A stretch of DNA of 58,932 nt from Deltaproteobacteria bacterium (GCA_022703375.1 JAKLDS010000009.1:1-58932); one strand, 5' to 3'. Positions 24,992-33,602 are shown, counted from the first letter of the stretch. Translations and numbers: made by a program. Notes: generated by a model from the letters alone, not told the origin.

Positions 24992-25978
24992 TTATAATGT
25001 GTGGGCATCCTTAACAATCCGCTCAATCGCCTCGTAATATTGCAGATTTGCTTTTTCCACGGCAAAAGCAAAACCGGCCTCCAGCGATAAACAGGGATTG
25101 GCGTTAATCTCCAGCACCCAGGGATTACCGTCCTTGTCCACGCGAAAATCAACCCGGGCATACCCGCGCAGGCCGAAAAGGTCCCAGCATTTCCGGGCAA
25201 TGTTCTGTAATCGGCTGATTAGCTCATTATCTTCAGCGGCTATATCCAGGGTGCGGGTAGTGTTTTCGTATTCAAAGGTGCCCTCCACCCATTTGGCGCG
25301 ATAATCCAGCAGCTTAAGCTTATCCGGGCCGAAACCCGGGAAAAGCATTTCCGCTGCCGGCAGTACCTGTACCCCCGAGGCCGATGCCAAAAGCGCAATA
25401 TTGAACTCCCGGCCGTCAATGTAGGCTTCCGCAAAGCACTCTCCCCCCAGTTGCTGTTTGCGTTCCTGCATCAGACGGATAATATCTTTTTTATCAGTAA
25501 CCCTGACAACGGAATTTTCATCAAGACCAACCGACGCATGCTCCCAGGAAGCTTTAATGATAAAAGTATCAGAAGGAAGCGCCCCCGTCAGAACTCCTCC
25601 GGAAGTAAACCAGGCCGGGGTCGGAATACCTTCTTTATGCATTATTTCCTTGGCCAGCGGTTTGTTCGATGTGAGAAAAATGGCCTCAGTGCCCGCTCCC
25701 GTATAAGGAATTTGCAGATGATCCAGCAGCGCCGGAGCGAAATGGATCAGTCTGCCCCGCCCCGCTACTGTTTCGACCAGATTAAAAATAACATGAGGCT
25801 GCTGGAATTTAATATCATCAATTGTTTGCGCCAAATCAAGCACAAAAGGCATCAATACCGGCTCGTAACCGATTTTTCGCAAGGCTTCCGCGATGGTAGC
25901 CGCCTGTCTTAGACAGTCCAACTCATCCTCAGAGGCGTCAGGCGGAACGTCGCTGTGCAGTATTATGATTTTTTTCAT
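24992..25978 (-). CDS. ATP-grasp ligase B (D-Ala-D-Ala ligase-like)
   Basis: The 328-residue protein has the ATP-grasp fold of the Ddl type: IPYTGAGTEAIFLTSNKPLAKEIMHKEGIPTPAWF, the FNIALLAS and GREFNIA strand, and the metal-binding end WVLEINANPCLSLEAGFAFA. It lacks the first-domain and substrate-loop detail of true Ddl and is one of two adjacent, clearly diverged copies. It should join two carboxyl- and amino-bearing substrates with ATP hydrolysis. In context the likely substrate is a beta-amino acid made by KamA. It lies 41 nt downstream of ligase A. Confidence 0.8.
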   Translation of the reverse strand: MKKIIILHSDVPPDASEDELDCLRQAATIAEALRKIGYEPVLMPFVLDLAQTIDDIKFQQPHVIFNLVETVAGRGRLIHFAPALLDHLQIPYTGAGTEAIFLTSNKPLAKEIMHKEGIPTPAWFTSGGVLTGALPSDTFIIKASWEHASVGLDENSVVRVTDKKDIIRLMQERKQQLGGECFAEAYIDGREFNIALLASASGVQVLPAAEMLFPGFGPDKLKLLDYRAKWVEGTFEYENTTRTLDIAAEDNELISRLQNIARKCWDLFGLRGYARVDFRVDKDGNPWVLEINANPCLSLEAGFAFAVEKANLQYYEAIERIVKDAHTL

Positions 25979-26019
25979 CTTCCTTTTCTCTCAGTGTTAC
26001 CCGGATTTAAGCGTATTTT

Positions 26020-27015
26020 TTAACTGCAGCGCTTCAGCGCGGAATCAATAATCTGACTTATTAATTGTGAATAAGACATTCCCAGAAGATTGCACAGAAT
26101 CGGCAGGTCGGAGCGCACGGGATGTAATCCCGCCAGTGAATTAACTTCCATAAAATGCGGCCGGCCCTGAGAATCGGAGCGTAAATCAATCCTTCCGGCA
26201 TCTTTCAAATCCAAGCCGCGCCACACAGCCAGGGATATTTCCATGGCCTGCCTGGCTTCTATATCATCAACAAGAACATATTGAACAAGTTTTTCATAAT
26301 GCTCCTTGTTTTCGTAAGAATAGGCATTTTTTTCCGCTTCCGGCCTTAAAATTACTTCCAGCACACCAAGGGCTCGGGCGCTGCCGCCTGTTCCCAGAAT
26401 GCCGACAGTAAATTCCCGGCCGGAAAGATAAGTCTCTACCAGAACCGGCTGCCGGAAATTTTGTAAAAGATGGAGGCAGACCTCTTGCAGTTCCTGCCGG
26501 TTTTCTATTTTCGATGTTGCGGTGATGCCCTTCCCCGTTCCTTCAGCCACCGGTTTGGCGAAAAGGGGGAAAGGCAGGTTGATGGCGGCAATCTCTTCTT
26601 TATTACGGATAACCGCAAAATCGGGGGTGGGAATACCCAGATCGCGCACAACATGCTTGGTCATTCCCTTATGCAGGGTAAGAGCCTGCCCGAGCGGATC
26701 GGAAAATGTGTAAGGAATGTTGAAAGCTTCCAGCAGGGCGGGAATTTGCGCCTCCCGGCCGAAACCACTCACGCCCTCGGCAATGTTGAAGACGATATCC
26801 CACCTGTCTCCGGCTGCCAGCCGGCGCGTCAGCGCCCTGATATTGCCGATGCGACAGGCCTCATAGCCCTGCTCCCTGATTACTTTTTCAATGGCGCTAA
26901 TGGTATCGGGTGAATCAAACTCCGCCGTTTCTTCCGGAGAGTATCCTTCCTTTAAATAATCATCACGCAAATCATAGGTCATACCCACTTTCAGCGCCGT
27001 TTTGTGACCGCTCAA
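26020..27015 (-). CDS. ATP-grasp ligase A (D-Ala-D-Ala ligase-like)
   Basis: The 331-residue protein begins with KVGMTYDLRDDYLKEGYSPE, a Ddl-like N-domain, then the ATP-grasp core (PFPLFAKPVAEGTGKGI, with the phosphate-binding lysine and glycine loop, and LVETYLSGREFTVGILG), and ends with RIDLRSDSQGRPHFMEVNSLAGLHP, the metal-binding residues. It is similar in size to ligase B but only distantly alike, so the two probably act on different bonds. It follows kamA by 36 nt and precedes ligase B by 41 nt, all one transcript. Confidence 0.8.
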   Translation of the reverse strand: MSGHKTALKVGMTYDLRDDYLKEGYSPEETAEFDSPDTISAIEKVIREQGYEACRIGNIRALTRRLAAGDRWDIVFNIAEGVSGFGREAQIPALLEAFNIPYTFSDPLGQALTLHKGMTKHVVRDLGIPTPDFAVIRNKEEIAAINLPFPLFAKPVAEGTGKGITATSKIENRQELQEVCLHLLQNFRQPVLVETYLSGREFTVGILGTGGSARALGVLEVILRPEAEKNAYSYENKEHYEKLVQYVLVDDIEARQAMEISLAVWRGLDLKDAGRIDLRSDSQGRPHFMEVNSLAGLHPVRSDLPILCNLLGMSYSQLISQIIDSALKRCS

Positions 27016-27051
27016 TTCAATTACCTGCCTTTACCCTTATCAGTGCACGTT

Positions 27052-28362
27052 TCAGTGGATGTCCTTTTTCTCCGCGTGGTTGTCGGGATAACGGAACACG
27101 TTACCTTCATAGTTGCGCAACAGCAAATCACCTTTTTCCCAGCCTATGGCATATTCCGGAAGCAGCGGTATTTTACCGCCACCGCCGGGCGCATCCACGA
27201 CATAGGTCGGAACCGCATAGCCGGTGGTATGACCGCGCAAACCCTGGATTATTTCCAGACCCTTGCTGATCGGCGTGCGAAAATGCGAAGAACCGGGAAT
27301 CGGATCACACTGATATAAGTAATAAGGACGTACCCGGATTTGCAGCAGCCCATGCACCAGTCTGGCCATCGTGCTGACGTTATCATTGATACCCGAGAGC
27401 AATACCGTCTGGCTTCCCAGAGGTATTCCGGCATCCGCCAGTCGAATACAGGCCGCGCTCATTTCCGGAGTCAGTTCATCCGGATGGGTGACATGGATAC
27501 TAATCCACAGCGGATGATATTTTTTCAACATGGCCGTCAGAGCCGGTGTTATTCTTTGTGGTAATACAGCCGGAACCTTCGTGCCGATGCGGATTAGTTC
27601 AACATGGGGAATGCTCTTCAGTCGCGCCAGCAACCATTCCAGTTTCTCATCAGACATGGTCAGGGGATCGCCGCCGGAAAGCAGAACATCGCGGACATTC
27701 GGATTGTTTTCTATATAGGCAATGGCCTTTTCCCATTTTTCCATATTAATATAATGCTGATTGCTGCGCCCGATAATGCGCGACCGCGTACAGTAACGGC
27801 AATAAGTGGAGCAGCTGTCGGTAACTAAAAACAAAACCCTGTCCGGATAGCGGTGCACAATACCCGGAACAGGCGAATCGGCATCTTCATTCAGCGGATC
27901 TTCTTCTTCGCCGGCAGTGTGCAGGCATTCATCAACTACGGGCACAACACAGCGGCGCAGCGCCGAAGATGCATCCCGCGTATCGAGCAGGCTCGCGTAA
28001 TAAGGTGTGATTGATACCGGCAAAGCACCGGTGTGATGCATCATCGCCTGACGTTCGTTGTCGGAAAGTTGAAGAATCCGGGCCAGCGTTTCTACATCCC
28101 GAATGGCGTTGCGTAACTGCCAGTGCCAGTCGTACCATTCAAACCGGGTGATTTCGGGATAAAAACGTTTACGGAAAATGCGTGAGCGGGGTGAATCCTT
28201 AAAAGGGAATAACTCGCGTTCTGTTTTTCGCTTAGCCAGAACTGGCTGGCTGGTAATACCGTTTAACGAAAAAAAGTCAATTACTTCATTTTGACACTTA
28301 ACAAGACCGGTCTTACGACCAGGAGGTTCCGCCTCCTCAGCGAACAGGGTCTCGTTTTCCAT
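27052..28362 (-). CDS. KamA-family radical SAM lysine 2,3-aminomutase
   Basis: The 436-residue protein has the radical SAM cluster motif Cys184-x3-Cys188-x2-Cys191 (SCSTYCRYC) and the PLP lysine at 397 in APGGGGK. By distance from that lysine, Asp353 (YQCD) and Asp390 (VVD) correspond to Asp293 and Asp330 of the clostridial enzyme, which hold the epsilon-amino group of lysine; glutamate mutases replace them. The sequence therefore predicts lysine to beta-lysine conversion with AdoMet, PLP and a 4Fe-4S cluster. It heads a five-gene leftward unit behind a TTGACA promoter and a GGAGGAG ribosome binding site. No ablB-sized acetyltransferase follows, so the fate of beta-lysine differs from the osmolyte pathway. 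Confidence 0.85.
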   Translation of the reverse strand: MENETLFAEEAEPPGRKTGLVKCQNEVIDFFSLNGITSQPVLAKRKTERELFPFKDSPRSRIFRKRFYPEITRFEWYDWHWQLRNAIRDVETLARILQLSDNERQAMMHHTGALPVSITPYYASLLDTRDASSALRRCVVPVVDECLHTAGEEEDPLNEDADSPVPGIVHRYPDRVLFLVTDSCSTYCRYCTRSRIIGRSNQHYINMEKWEKAIAYIENNPNVRDVLLSGGDPLTMSDEKLEWLLARLKSIPHVELIRIGTKVPAVLPQRITPALTAMLKKYHPLWISIHVTHPDELTPEMSAACIRLADAGIPLGSQTVLLSGINDNVSTMARLVHGLLQIRVRPYYLYQCDPIPGSSHFRTPISKGLEIIQGLRGHTTGYAVPTYVVDAPGGGGKIPLLPEYAIGWEKGDLLLRNYEGNVFRYPDNHAEKKDIH

Positions 28363-28423
28363 TTGTCTCCTCCTTCTGGAAGCTTCCTTCCTTTTGAAAT
28401 TATTTTACTAAATCTTTTTTGTG

Positions 28424-28451
28424 AATGTACGCATATATCAAAAATTGTCAA
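28424..28451 (-). promoter_or_regulatory. Promoter of the KamA cluster
   Basis: On the minus strand TTGACA (28451-28446), a 16-nt spacer and TACATT (28429-28424) lie 62-89 nt before the kamA ATG in a very AT-rich region. The -35 is perfect and the -10 fair. No operator-like inverted repeat is obvious. Confidence 0.5.
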
Positions 28452-28603
28452 TATTTTTTTTGCATTTTTGCCTCAATAATGAAAAAAATTACAATTATTC
28501 GCCCGGCAAAAATTAAGATAGGCAAAATATTTTTTTTCTAGTATCAGCTATCAGGTAATTACCAATCAGCGAGGCGGCAAAAAAATAGTCAGGAGGTCAA
28601 GAC

Positions 28604-29377
28604 ATGCCCGAATTGCCCGAGGTGGAAACCCTATGCCGGCAGTTGCGCCGGAAAATTCGCGGCCGGCAAATCAAGGCCTGTGCTGTTTACGACGAGAAAC
28701 TATCAGGAATTAAAAATCAGGCCGGCAGAACAGTAACCGACGTAAAACGAACCGGTAAAATGCTGGAGATTGCTCTCGACAATGGAGAGGCCATCTATAT
28801 CCATCTGCGCATGACCGGACGGTTGCTCTGGCAAGACGATTGTTCTCTGCCTCCGCATACCCGCTGGAAAGCCGCTTTCCCCCACGGCAATGTGGTATTG
28901 ATTGATCCGCGGCGTTTTGCCACAGTTAATGTTTTGGTAAAAAGTCCTGTGCCGGGCAACCTGGATATTTTCCGGAGTTTCGACCTGACTGCCTTTATTG
29001 CAAAAAACGGCCGGAGAAAAACAACCATTAAAGCTCTCTTGATGGATCAAAACGCCGTTTCCGGCATCGGCAACATTTACGCCTGTGAAATTTTACATCA
29101 GACGGGGATTAATCCGGAAAAACCGCCCAGTGATTTGCAAAAAGCGGATTGGGAAAAATTATTCACCGCCGCCGCCCGGATTCTGAAAAAAGCTATTGCC
29201 TGCAGGGGAACATCCGTTTCTGATTGGAGGGATTTAACAGGGCGCAAGGGCGTAAATCAGCATGAACTGAAAGTTTACGGGCGGGAAGGCCTGCCCTGCT
29301 TTAATTGCGGCACCGTTATTCGCCGTAAAAAGCAAAACGGCCGCAGCACCTTTTTTTGCCCTCGCTGCCAGAAATGA
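28604..29377 (+). CDS. Formamidopyrimidine-DNA glycosylase
   Basis: The 257-residue protein starts with MPELPEVETL, in which Pro2 and Glu3 are the catalytic pair after removal of Met1, keeps the helix-two-turn-helix block GIGNIYACEILHQTGINPE and ends with the zinc finger CFNCGT...FFCPRCQ that grips damaged DNA. It removes 8-oxoguanine and formamidopyrimidines and nicks the strand. AGGAGG precedes the ATG by 8 nt. It is slightly shorter than the usual 270 residues but has all key parts. It faces away from the kamA unit. Confidence 0.93.
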   Translation: MPELPEVETLCRQLRRKIRGRQIKACAVYDEKLSGIKNQAGRTVTDVKRTGKMLEIALDNGEAIYIHLRMTGRLLWQDDCSLPPHTRWKAAFPHGNVVLIDPRRFATVNVLVKSPVPGNLDIFRSFDLTAFIAKNGRRKTTIKALLMDQNAVSGIGNIYACEILHQTGINPEKPPSDLQKADWEKLFTAAARILKKAIACRGTSVSDWRDLTGRKGVNQHELKVYGREGLPCFNCGTVIRRKKQNGRSTFFCPRCQK

Positions 29378-29524
29378 AAATATCGCTTCCGACAGTTGTC
29401 CCCGTGCTGAAAATGCCTCTTGCAAGTTGAGAATTAATTTCTATAATGCAATCATGCCGGAGGGGACATAATAATAAATGGATTGCCGCAGCTATTTTAC
29501 CGGAAGGACGGAGTTGACTGACTC

Positions 29525-30529
29525 ATGATACTCAAAACCGTTGCAGAGCAGAAAGCAATCAATAAATATGCCCGTCAGTTCGTTAAATCATTCAAACCTT
29601 TTATTGATGAGCAGATAAAAGTCAAGCTGGGCCATCAGGGCGCCAGCTATCAGGCCAAAGTGCTGTGGTCGAAAAGACTGGGTATCTGGTTTTTTTCCCG
29701 TTCACTGAAAAAAATCCGCTACTGGAATGCTTTTGGCGTGGGCAAGCCTGTTGCCGGTTCGCTCGTTTCCATCACCTGTGAAATCAATTTCCCCTGGCAG
29801 GCAATTGACAGAAAGACGGGGGGAGCCTTTGCCCGTGACTACAGCGGCAACGTTTTCGTTATTCATCGCGGGAAAATCGGCGGCGGGAAAAAAGGTGTCG
29901 GCAAATCTCTTTTTGAGCATAATTATCGCGGCGTCTGGTCTTTAATGGAGGACGGCGATTCCTTAAACCAAGTGGCGGTAATCGGCGCTTTGAACTCCAG
30001 CCGTTTTGCCTTGCAGGTTGCTCAATTTGTCAAAAAAATTGAACTCCTGAAGTCGGCCGCCGGTTATTCAGCGCAAACGGAAATTATGTTTTCCGAAACT
30101 ACCTTCCGTAATAATCTCATTGGTTATCTGCCTGTTCAGGAAGTTGTTAATTTAACAGCCCAATGCGACCGTGACTTAATAATAAAAAGCCTGGCCGGGC
30201 TTTTAAAGCGCTGGAAATTCAAAGTAGGCAACGACGGCGACCATGTTCTTTTTGTCATGGATCAGGCGCAAAATCATATTTCTCATTTTTTTGAAGTTGT
30301 CACAGATGTGCGGGAAGAAAAAGTGCTGGCGGCAGCGGCCAGGCTGCTTTCCCAGAAAGCGGCCGTTGCCGGTAATCCACTGGCCATCCTGGTTGTCCCG
30401 GAAGATATCATGACCCGTTATACCCAGATGCTGGAAAGTATAAATATTGCGGTTATCACTTTCCGTCTGGAAGGAGAAAAAATAATTTTCCCGGATTTGG
30501 GGAAAATCAAGCTTGACCAAAATCAATAG
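29525..30529 (+). CDS. Conserved hypothetical protein, unknown function
   Basis: I do not recognise a family for this 334-residue soluble protein. The N-terminal half is basic with WSKRLGIWFFSRSLKKIRYW, then AGSLVSITCEINFPW, GAFARDYSGNVFVIHRGKIGGG (a beta-rich stretch with a glycine-rich turn near 120) and an acidic SLMEDGDSLNQ. The C-terminal half has alternating helices and strands ending in a VILVVPEDIMTRYTQMLESINIAVITFRLEGEKI-like segment of a PD-(D/E)xK or Rossmann-type edge, but no catalytic motif I can defend. It stands between mutM and the c-di-GMP operon, 147 nt after mutM and 81 nt before pilZ. Confidence 0.6.
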   Translation: MILKTVAEQKAINKYARQFVKSFKPFIDEQIKVKLGHQGASYQAKVLWSKRLGIWFFSRSLKKIRYWNAFGVGKPVAGSLVSITCEINFPWQAIDRKTGGAFARDYSGNVFVIHRGKIGGGKKGVGKSLFEHNYRGVWSLMEDGDSLNQVAVIGALNSSRFALQVAQFVKKIELLKSAAGYSAQTEIMFSETTFRNNLIGYLPVQEVVNLTAQCDRDLIIKSLAGLLKRWKFKVGNDGDHVLFVMDQAQNHISHFFEVVTDVREEKVLAAAARLLSQKAAVAGNPLAILVVPEDIMTRYTQMLESINIAVITFRLEGEKIIFPDLGKIKLDQNQ

Positions 30530-30610
30530 TTGTGGGAATAATACAAAAAAGTTGATAAACAGATAACAGCTTAATCTACCTTTGAGTTTTAATGCCGAGG
30601 AAAATATAAT

Positions 30611-30964
30611 ATGGTAAATGAAAGAAGAAAAAGAACGAGGGTGCCTGTTAATTTTGCGATAAGGATATTGACCAAGGGCAAAAAAATAGAAGTTAAAACT
30701 TTTAATATCAGCCTTACAGGCATCAGCTGCACCAGCGATCCGCTTTTTCAAAAGGAAGATTTATGCGAAGTTATTTTAAGTCTCGATAATGAAATTACAT
30801 TGCTTATCAGCGGAAAGATTCTCAGAGCTGATAAGAAGGAAACCACGATAGCTTTTCTTTCGATGGATGAAGATACTTTTTTCCATTTAAAAAGACTGCT
30901 GCAGTATAATTCCGATGATCCGGAAAAAATTGAGGAAGAAATCAAGAATCCGGCTTTTATTTGA
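30611..30964 (+). CDS. PilZ-domain c-di-GMP receptor
   Basis: The 117-residue protein is a single PilZ domain: R6-x3-R10 (RKRTR) and N32-I-S-L-T-G are the two c-di-GMP-binding motifs. No other domain is attached, so it would act by binding a partner when c-di-GMP rises. It opens a rightward run that also encodes an HD-GYP-like N-domain, an HDOD protein and a GGDEF protein. A short acidic C-terminal tail (DDPEKIEEEIK) follows the domain. Confidence 0.85.
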   Translation: MVNERRKRTRVPVNFAIRILTKGKKIEVKTFNISLTGISCTSDPLFQKEDLCEVILSLDNEITLLISGKILRADKKETTIAFLSMDEDTFFHLKRLLQYNSDDPEKIEEEIKNPAFI

Positions 30965-31013
30965 CAGCGTGAATACTTAAATCTTGCAAAATTAAAAACG
31001 GAGGAAATAATTA

Positions 31014-31310
31014 ATGCCTAAGATTCCCGTAGCGAAACTGGAAGCGGGTATGAAGCTGGCAAAACCGGTTGTCGGCAAAAACGGCATGGTCATGCTGGGA
31101 GAAGGTACCGAACTTTCGGAAACCTGGGTGGAAAGAATCCGCGATATGGATATCGCCAGCGTTTTTATTGACGGACCGCCGATTCAGGCCATCCCCAGGG
31201 AAGAAGCTCTGGCCAACCTGGAAACAAGGTTTGCCGCCGTCGAAGGCAAACCTCATATGAATCTTATAAAAAAAATAGTGAAGGAACATATCGAGGGCCT
31301 TTATGAGTAA
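31014..31310 (+). CDS. Small protein like the N-domain of HD-GYP proteins
   Basis: The 98-residue protein begins KIPVAKLEAGMKLAKPVVGKNGMVMLGEGTELSE, a pattern shared with the N-terminal (DUF3391-like) domain of HD-GYP phosphodiesterases, and then stops. No HD-GYP domain follows in this frame; the next gene encodes an HDOD domain instead. It overlaps that gene by 8 nt, so the two are translationally coupled and may act as one split protein. Function is inferred from context. Confidence 0.7.
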   Translation: MPKIPVAKLEAGMKLAKPVVGKNGMVMLGEGTELSETWVERIRDMDIASVFIDGPPIQAIPREEALANLETRFAAVEGKPHMNLIKKIVKEHIEGLYE

Positions 31311-32136
31311 CATTGATTCCAAGGTTCTGCGCTATAAAGTGGAAAACATCAACACACTGCCTACCGTTCCCGGTGTCTTGAAAAGACTTTCCGTTATTAT
31401 TGAGAAACCACGGATCACGCTGGTGGAAATCAGCGCTTTTATTTCCAACGATCCCGCTTTAACCACCAAAGTTCTGAAAATGGTAAATTCCGCGATTTAC
31501 GGCTTTCCCGGCCGTATTGCATCTGTTTCTCATGCGACGATGCTCCTGGGCCTGAATGTTATCAAAGGTCTCCTTTTGGGCGTTTCTGTTTTTGAACTGA
31601 TGCAAAAGACAATGAACGGACTGTATGAACACTCGCTGGCTTGCGCCATTGCTTCGCGCGTTATTGCTCAAAAAAAAGGGCTGAAGGAACCGGAAGAAAT
31701 ATCCGTGGCCGGTCTGCTGCATGATATCGGCAAGGTTATTCTGCTGCTGGAATTTCCAAAAGAGTACGAAACGGCCATGAATGAAGCTCAGGCCAAAGGA
31801 ATTTCCATCTATGAAGCGGAAAGAATTCAATTTAACGCCACTCATGCCAATGTGGGCAGCTGGCTTGCCGAAAAATGGCGCTTCCCGAAAAATCTGATTG
31901 AAGTTATCGAATTTCATCATCGTCCGACGCTTTCGAAAAATGCGCCGATGGAAACGGCCATTGTTCATTTTGCCGACATGCTGGTGCGCGCCCGCGCGTT
32001 CGGATTTGCCGGGGAAAATATGGTGCCGGAAATCAACCCCGTTGCTTATGAAATGCTGAAACTTTCTGAAACAGATATTAAAGATGTCCTCAATGAAATG
32101 GAAGATAACATGGATTCTGCCGAAGACATATCCTGA
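31303..32136 (+). CDS. HDOD-domain signalling protein
   Basis: The 277-residue protein has an HDOD domain over about residues 13-215: NTLPTVPGVLKRLSVII, the core helices FISNDPALTTKVLKMVNSA, and the HD-like GLLHDIGKVILL. HDOD proteins are catalytically uncertain relatives of HD phosphohydrolases and serve as scaffolds in second-messenger signalling. It overlaps the upstream gene and is 5 nt from the GGDEF gene. It likely links the small N-domain protein with the diguanylate cyclase-like protein. Confidence 0.85.
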   Translation: MSNIDSKVLRYKVENINTLPTVPGVLKRLSVIIEKPRITLVEISAFISNDPALTTKVLKMVNSAIYGFPGRIASVSHATMLLGLNVIKGLLLGVSVFELMQKTMNGLYEHSLACAIASRVIAQKKGLKEPEEISVAGLLHDIGKVILLLEFPKEYETAMNEAQAKGISIYEAERIQFNATHANVGSWLAEKWRFPKNLIEVIEFHHRPTLSKNAPMETAIVHFADMLVRARAFGFAGENMVPEINPVAYEMLKLSETDIKDVLNEMEDNMDSAEDIS

Positions 32137-32141
32137 TTAAT

Positions 32142-33113
32142 ATGAAAACAGTTGTCGTAGTCTGCAAAGATATAGTTCTCACTAACGCCATAGACCGCAG
32201 TCTGAAAGGACTTTATCACACGGTTGTTTTCAGCAACATGCCGTCGGCACTCGATTACATTTATAATTCCATTCCGGATTTGATCGTCATAAACGTAGTT
32301 AAAGACGATCCGCTGGCAATGAATATCCTGACCGATTTGAAAACCGATCCGATGTTCCATCAGTTGCCGGTACTGGCTATTCTTCCCGATCATTTCAATC
32401 TTTCGGGCTGGGAAGATTTGCTTATCGAAGATTACATCTGGCGGGCCGATTTCGATAAAGATTTTATTTTACGGGTTATTTTATGCATCCTGCGTTCCGA
32501 GCGCGTTGTGGAAATCAATCCCCTGACACGTCTGCCGGGCAATATCTCCATCAACAAGGAAATTCAGGCAAAAATTGATAAAGGGGAAGATTTCTCGTTC
32601 GGCTATGCCGATCTCGATTATTTCAAGCCATTTAATGACCGTTACGGTTTCAGCCGCGGCGATGAAGTCATTAAAATCACCGGACGGCTGATTTTAAATA
32701 TCGTCAAAAGCAAACAGCCGCAGGGAAGCTTTGTCGGGCATGTCGGCGGCGACGATTTCGTTTTTATCATCGAACCGGCGCTGGCTGAAGAAATGGCCAC
32801 AGAACTAATCAACGCCTTTGACAGCCTCATCCCGACTTTCTACGACCACGAAGACGCCAGGAATTCCTATATCAAATCATTCGACCGCAAGGGTAAAGCT
32901 TCCACCTTTCCCATCATGGGCATATCCATCGGCATTACCGAAACAATATCGCGGGCGTTTTCACATTACGGCGAAGTTACCGAACTGGCTTCTGAAATGA
33001 AGAAATTTGCCAAACAGTTTCCGGGAAGCTGTTTTAAATCGGACAGAAGGCAGGATAAGGACTTAAAGGAAAAGAAAAAGGAGCCGGCTTCTAAAAAGAA
33101 GAGGACTCCTTGA
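32142..33113 (+). CDS. GGDEF protein with a degenerate receiver
   Basis: The 323-residue protein has a receiver-like N-domain (about 1-120) in which the phospho-acceptor aspartate is replaced: the strand reads DLIVINVV with Asn51 where Asp is expected. A GGDEF domain follows (DLDYFKPFNDRYGFSRGDE, then GGDDF at 202-206), with the signature altered at one position from GGEEF/GGDEF but with all acidic residues kept, so diguanylate cyclase activity is plausible. The C-terminus is strongly basic (KEKKKEPASKKKRTP). It ends the c-di-GMP operon 6 nt before the attachment-site duplication of the integrated element. Confidence 0.82.
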   Translation: MKTVVVVCKDIVLTNAIDRSLKGLYHTVVFSNMPSALDYIYNSIPDLIVINVVKDDPLAMNILTDLKTDPMFHQLPVLAILPDHFNLSGWEDLLIEDYIWRADFDKDFILRVILCILRSERVVEINPLTRLPGNISINKEIQAKIDKGEDFSFGYADLDYFKPFNDRYGFSRGDEVIKITGRLILNIVKSKQPQGSFVGHVGGDDFVFIIEPALAEEMATELINAFDSLIPTFYDHEDARNSYIKSFDRKGKASTFPIMGISIGITETISRAFSHYGEVTELASEMKKFAKQFPGSCFKSDRRQDKDLKEKKKEPASKKKRTP

Positions 33114-33119
33114 GTTTAC

Positions 33120-33164
33120 TGGTGCGCCCAGCAAGATTCGAACTTGCGACATCCAGATTCGTAG
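33120..33164 (-). repeat. Left attachment site (tRNA-Arg 3' half copy)
   Basis: Identical over 45 bp to 41638-41682, from the encoded CCA through the T arm and variable loop into the anticodon arm. It ends at GTAG, after which the sequences differ. This copy lacks the 5' half of the tRNA, so it is not a gene. Confidence 0.93.
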
Positions 33165-33236
33165 GTATAACAGGGAATACTTTTATTGTTTGCGTTTCTT
33201 GTTATTGCTTGTCATTAAAAGACATTTTGACGAAAT

Positions 33237-33273
33237 AGCCATAATATCTTTTGCGGTATTATGGCTTTTTTTG
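33237..33273 (+). terminator. Intrinsic terminator at the left end of the element
   Basis: A perfect 10-bp stem, AGCCATAATA (33237-33246) with TATTATGGCT (33257-33266), encloses a 10-nt loop and is followed by seven T. It would stop transcripts entering from the chromosomal c-di-GMP operon on the plus strand. Confidence 0.75.
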
Positions 33274-33281
33274 TCTTAGTC

Positions 33282-33301
33282 ACTATACAAGCACTATACA
33301 T
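33282..33301 (+). repeat. Left pair of putative integrase arm sites
   Basis: ACTATACAA (33282-33290) and ACTATACAT (33293-33301) are repeated with an 11-bp period. The same 9-mer occurs twice with the same 11-bp period near the right end (41570-41589). Paired short direct repeats near both ends are typical of integrase arm-type binding sites. Confidence 0.6.
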
Positions 33302-33308
33302 AAAAGAA

Positions 33309-33470
33309 TTATTTCTTTTTAGCCTGTTTAGTTGTGTCGTGCTTTCTCAGATAATCTCTCATTGCTTCTTCGAGAATATCGTTTATCGGCCTTTCAAGGT
33401 CAATGGCGAGTTTCTTAAATTCCTTGAGCAAATCATTGTTGACTTGTGTCGTGAACATTTTCTTTTCCAT
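33309..33470 (-). CDS. Small ribbon-helix-helix regulator
   Basis: A 53-residue frame reads MEKKMFTTQVNNDLLKEF at the start and continues KKLAIDLERPINDILEEAMRDYL with a Lys-rich tail. It has the CopG/Arc ribbon-helix-helix pattern: a short strand (MFTTQV), helix 1 with LLKEFKKLA and helix 2 with INDILEEAMRDYL. Such proteins bind DNA as dimers and repress element genes or serve as antitoxins. It is read leftwards, against the other element genes, and lies just inside the left end. Its 3' end abuts the arm-type repeats. No toxin partner is evident next to it. Confidence 0.75.
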   Translation of the reverse strand: MEKKMFTTQVNNDLLKEFKKLAIDLERPINDILEEAMRDYLRKHDTTKQAKKK

Positions 33471-33602
33471 ATTGATATTAATAATTTATGTGAATCAATA
33501 AATCAAGGAGAAAATAATTGACAAAACAGAAATAAATATATAAATATATATTGAATTAAATAATTCTCAGAGCATAGGAAAATGACAAATAACCTATTTG
33601 AT

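Noticed and set aside
33261-33521. An 86-codon plus-strand frame in the left end of the element
   Set aside because: It is the antisense of the ribbon-helix-helix gene and the arm repeats, with no family features.
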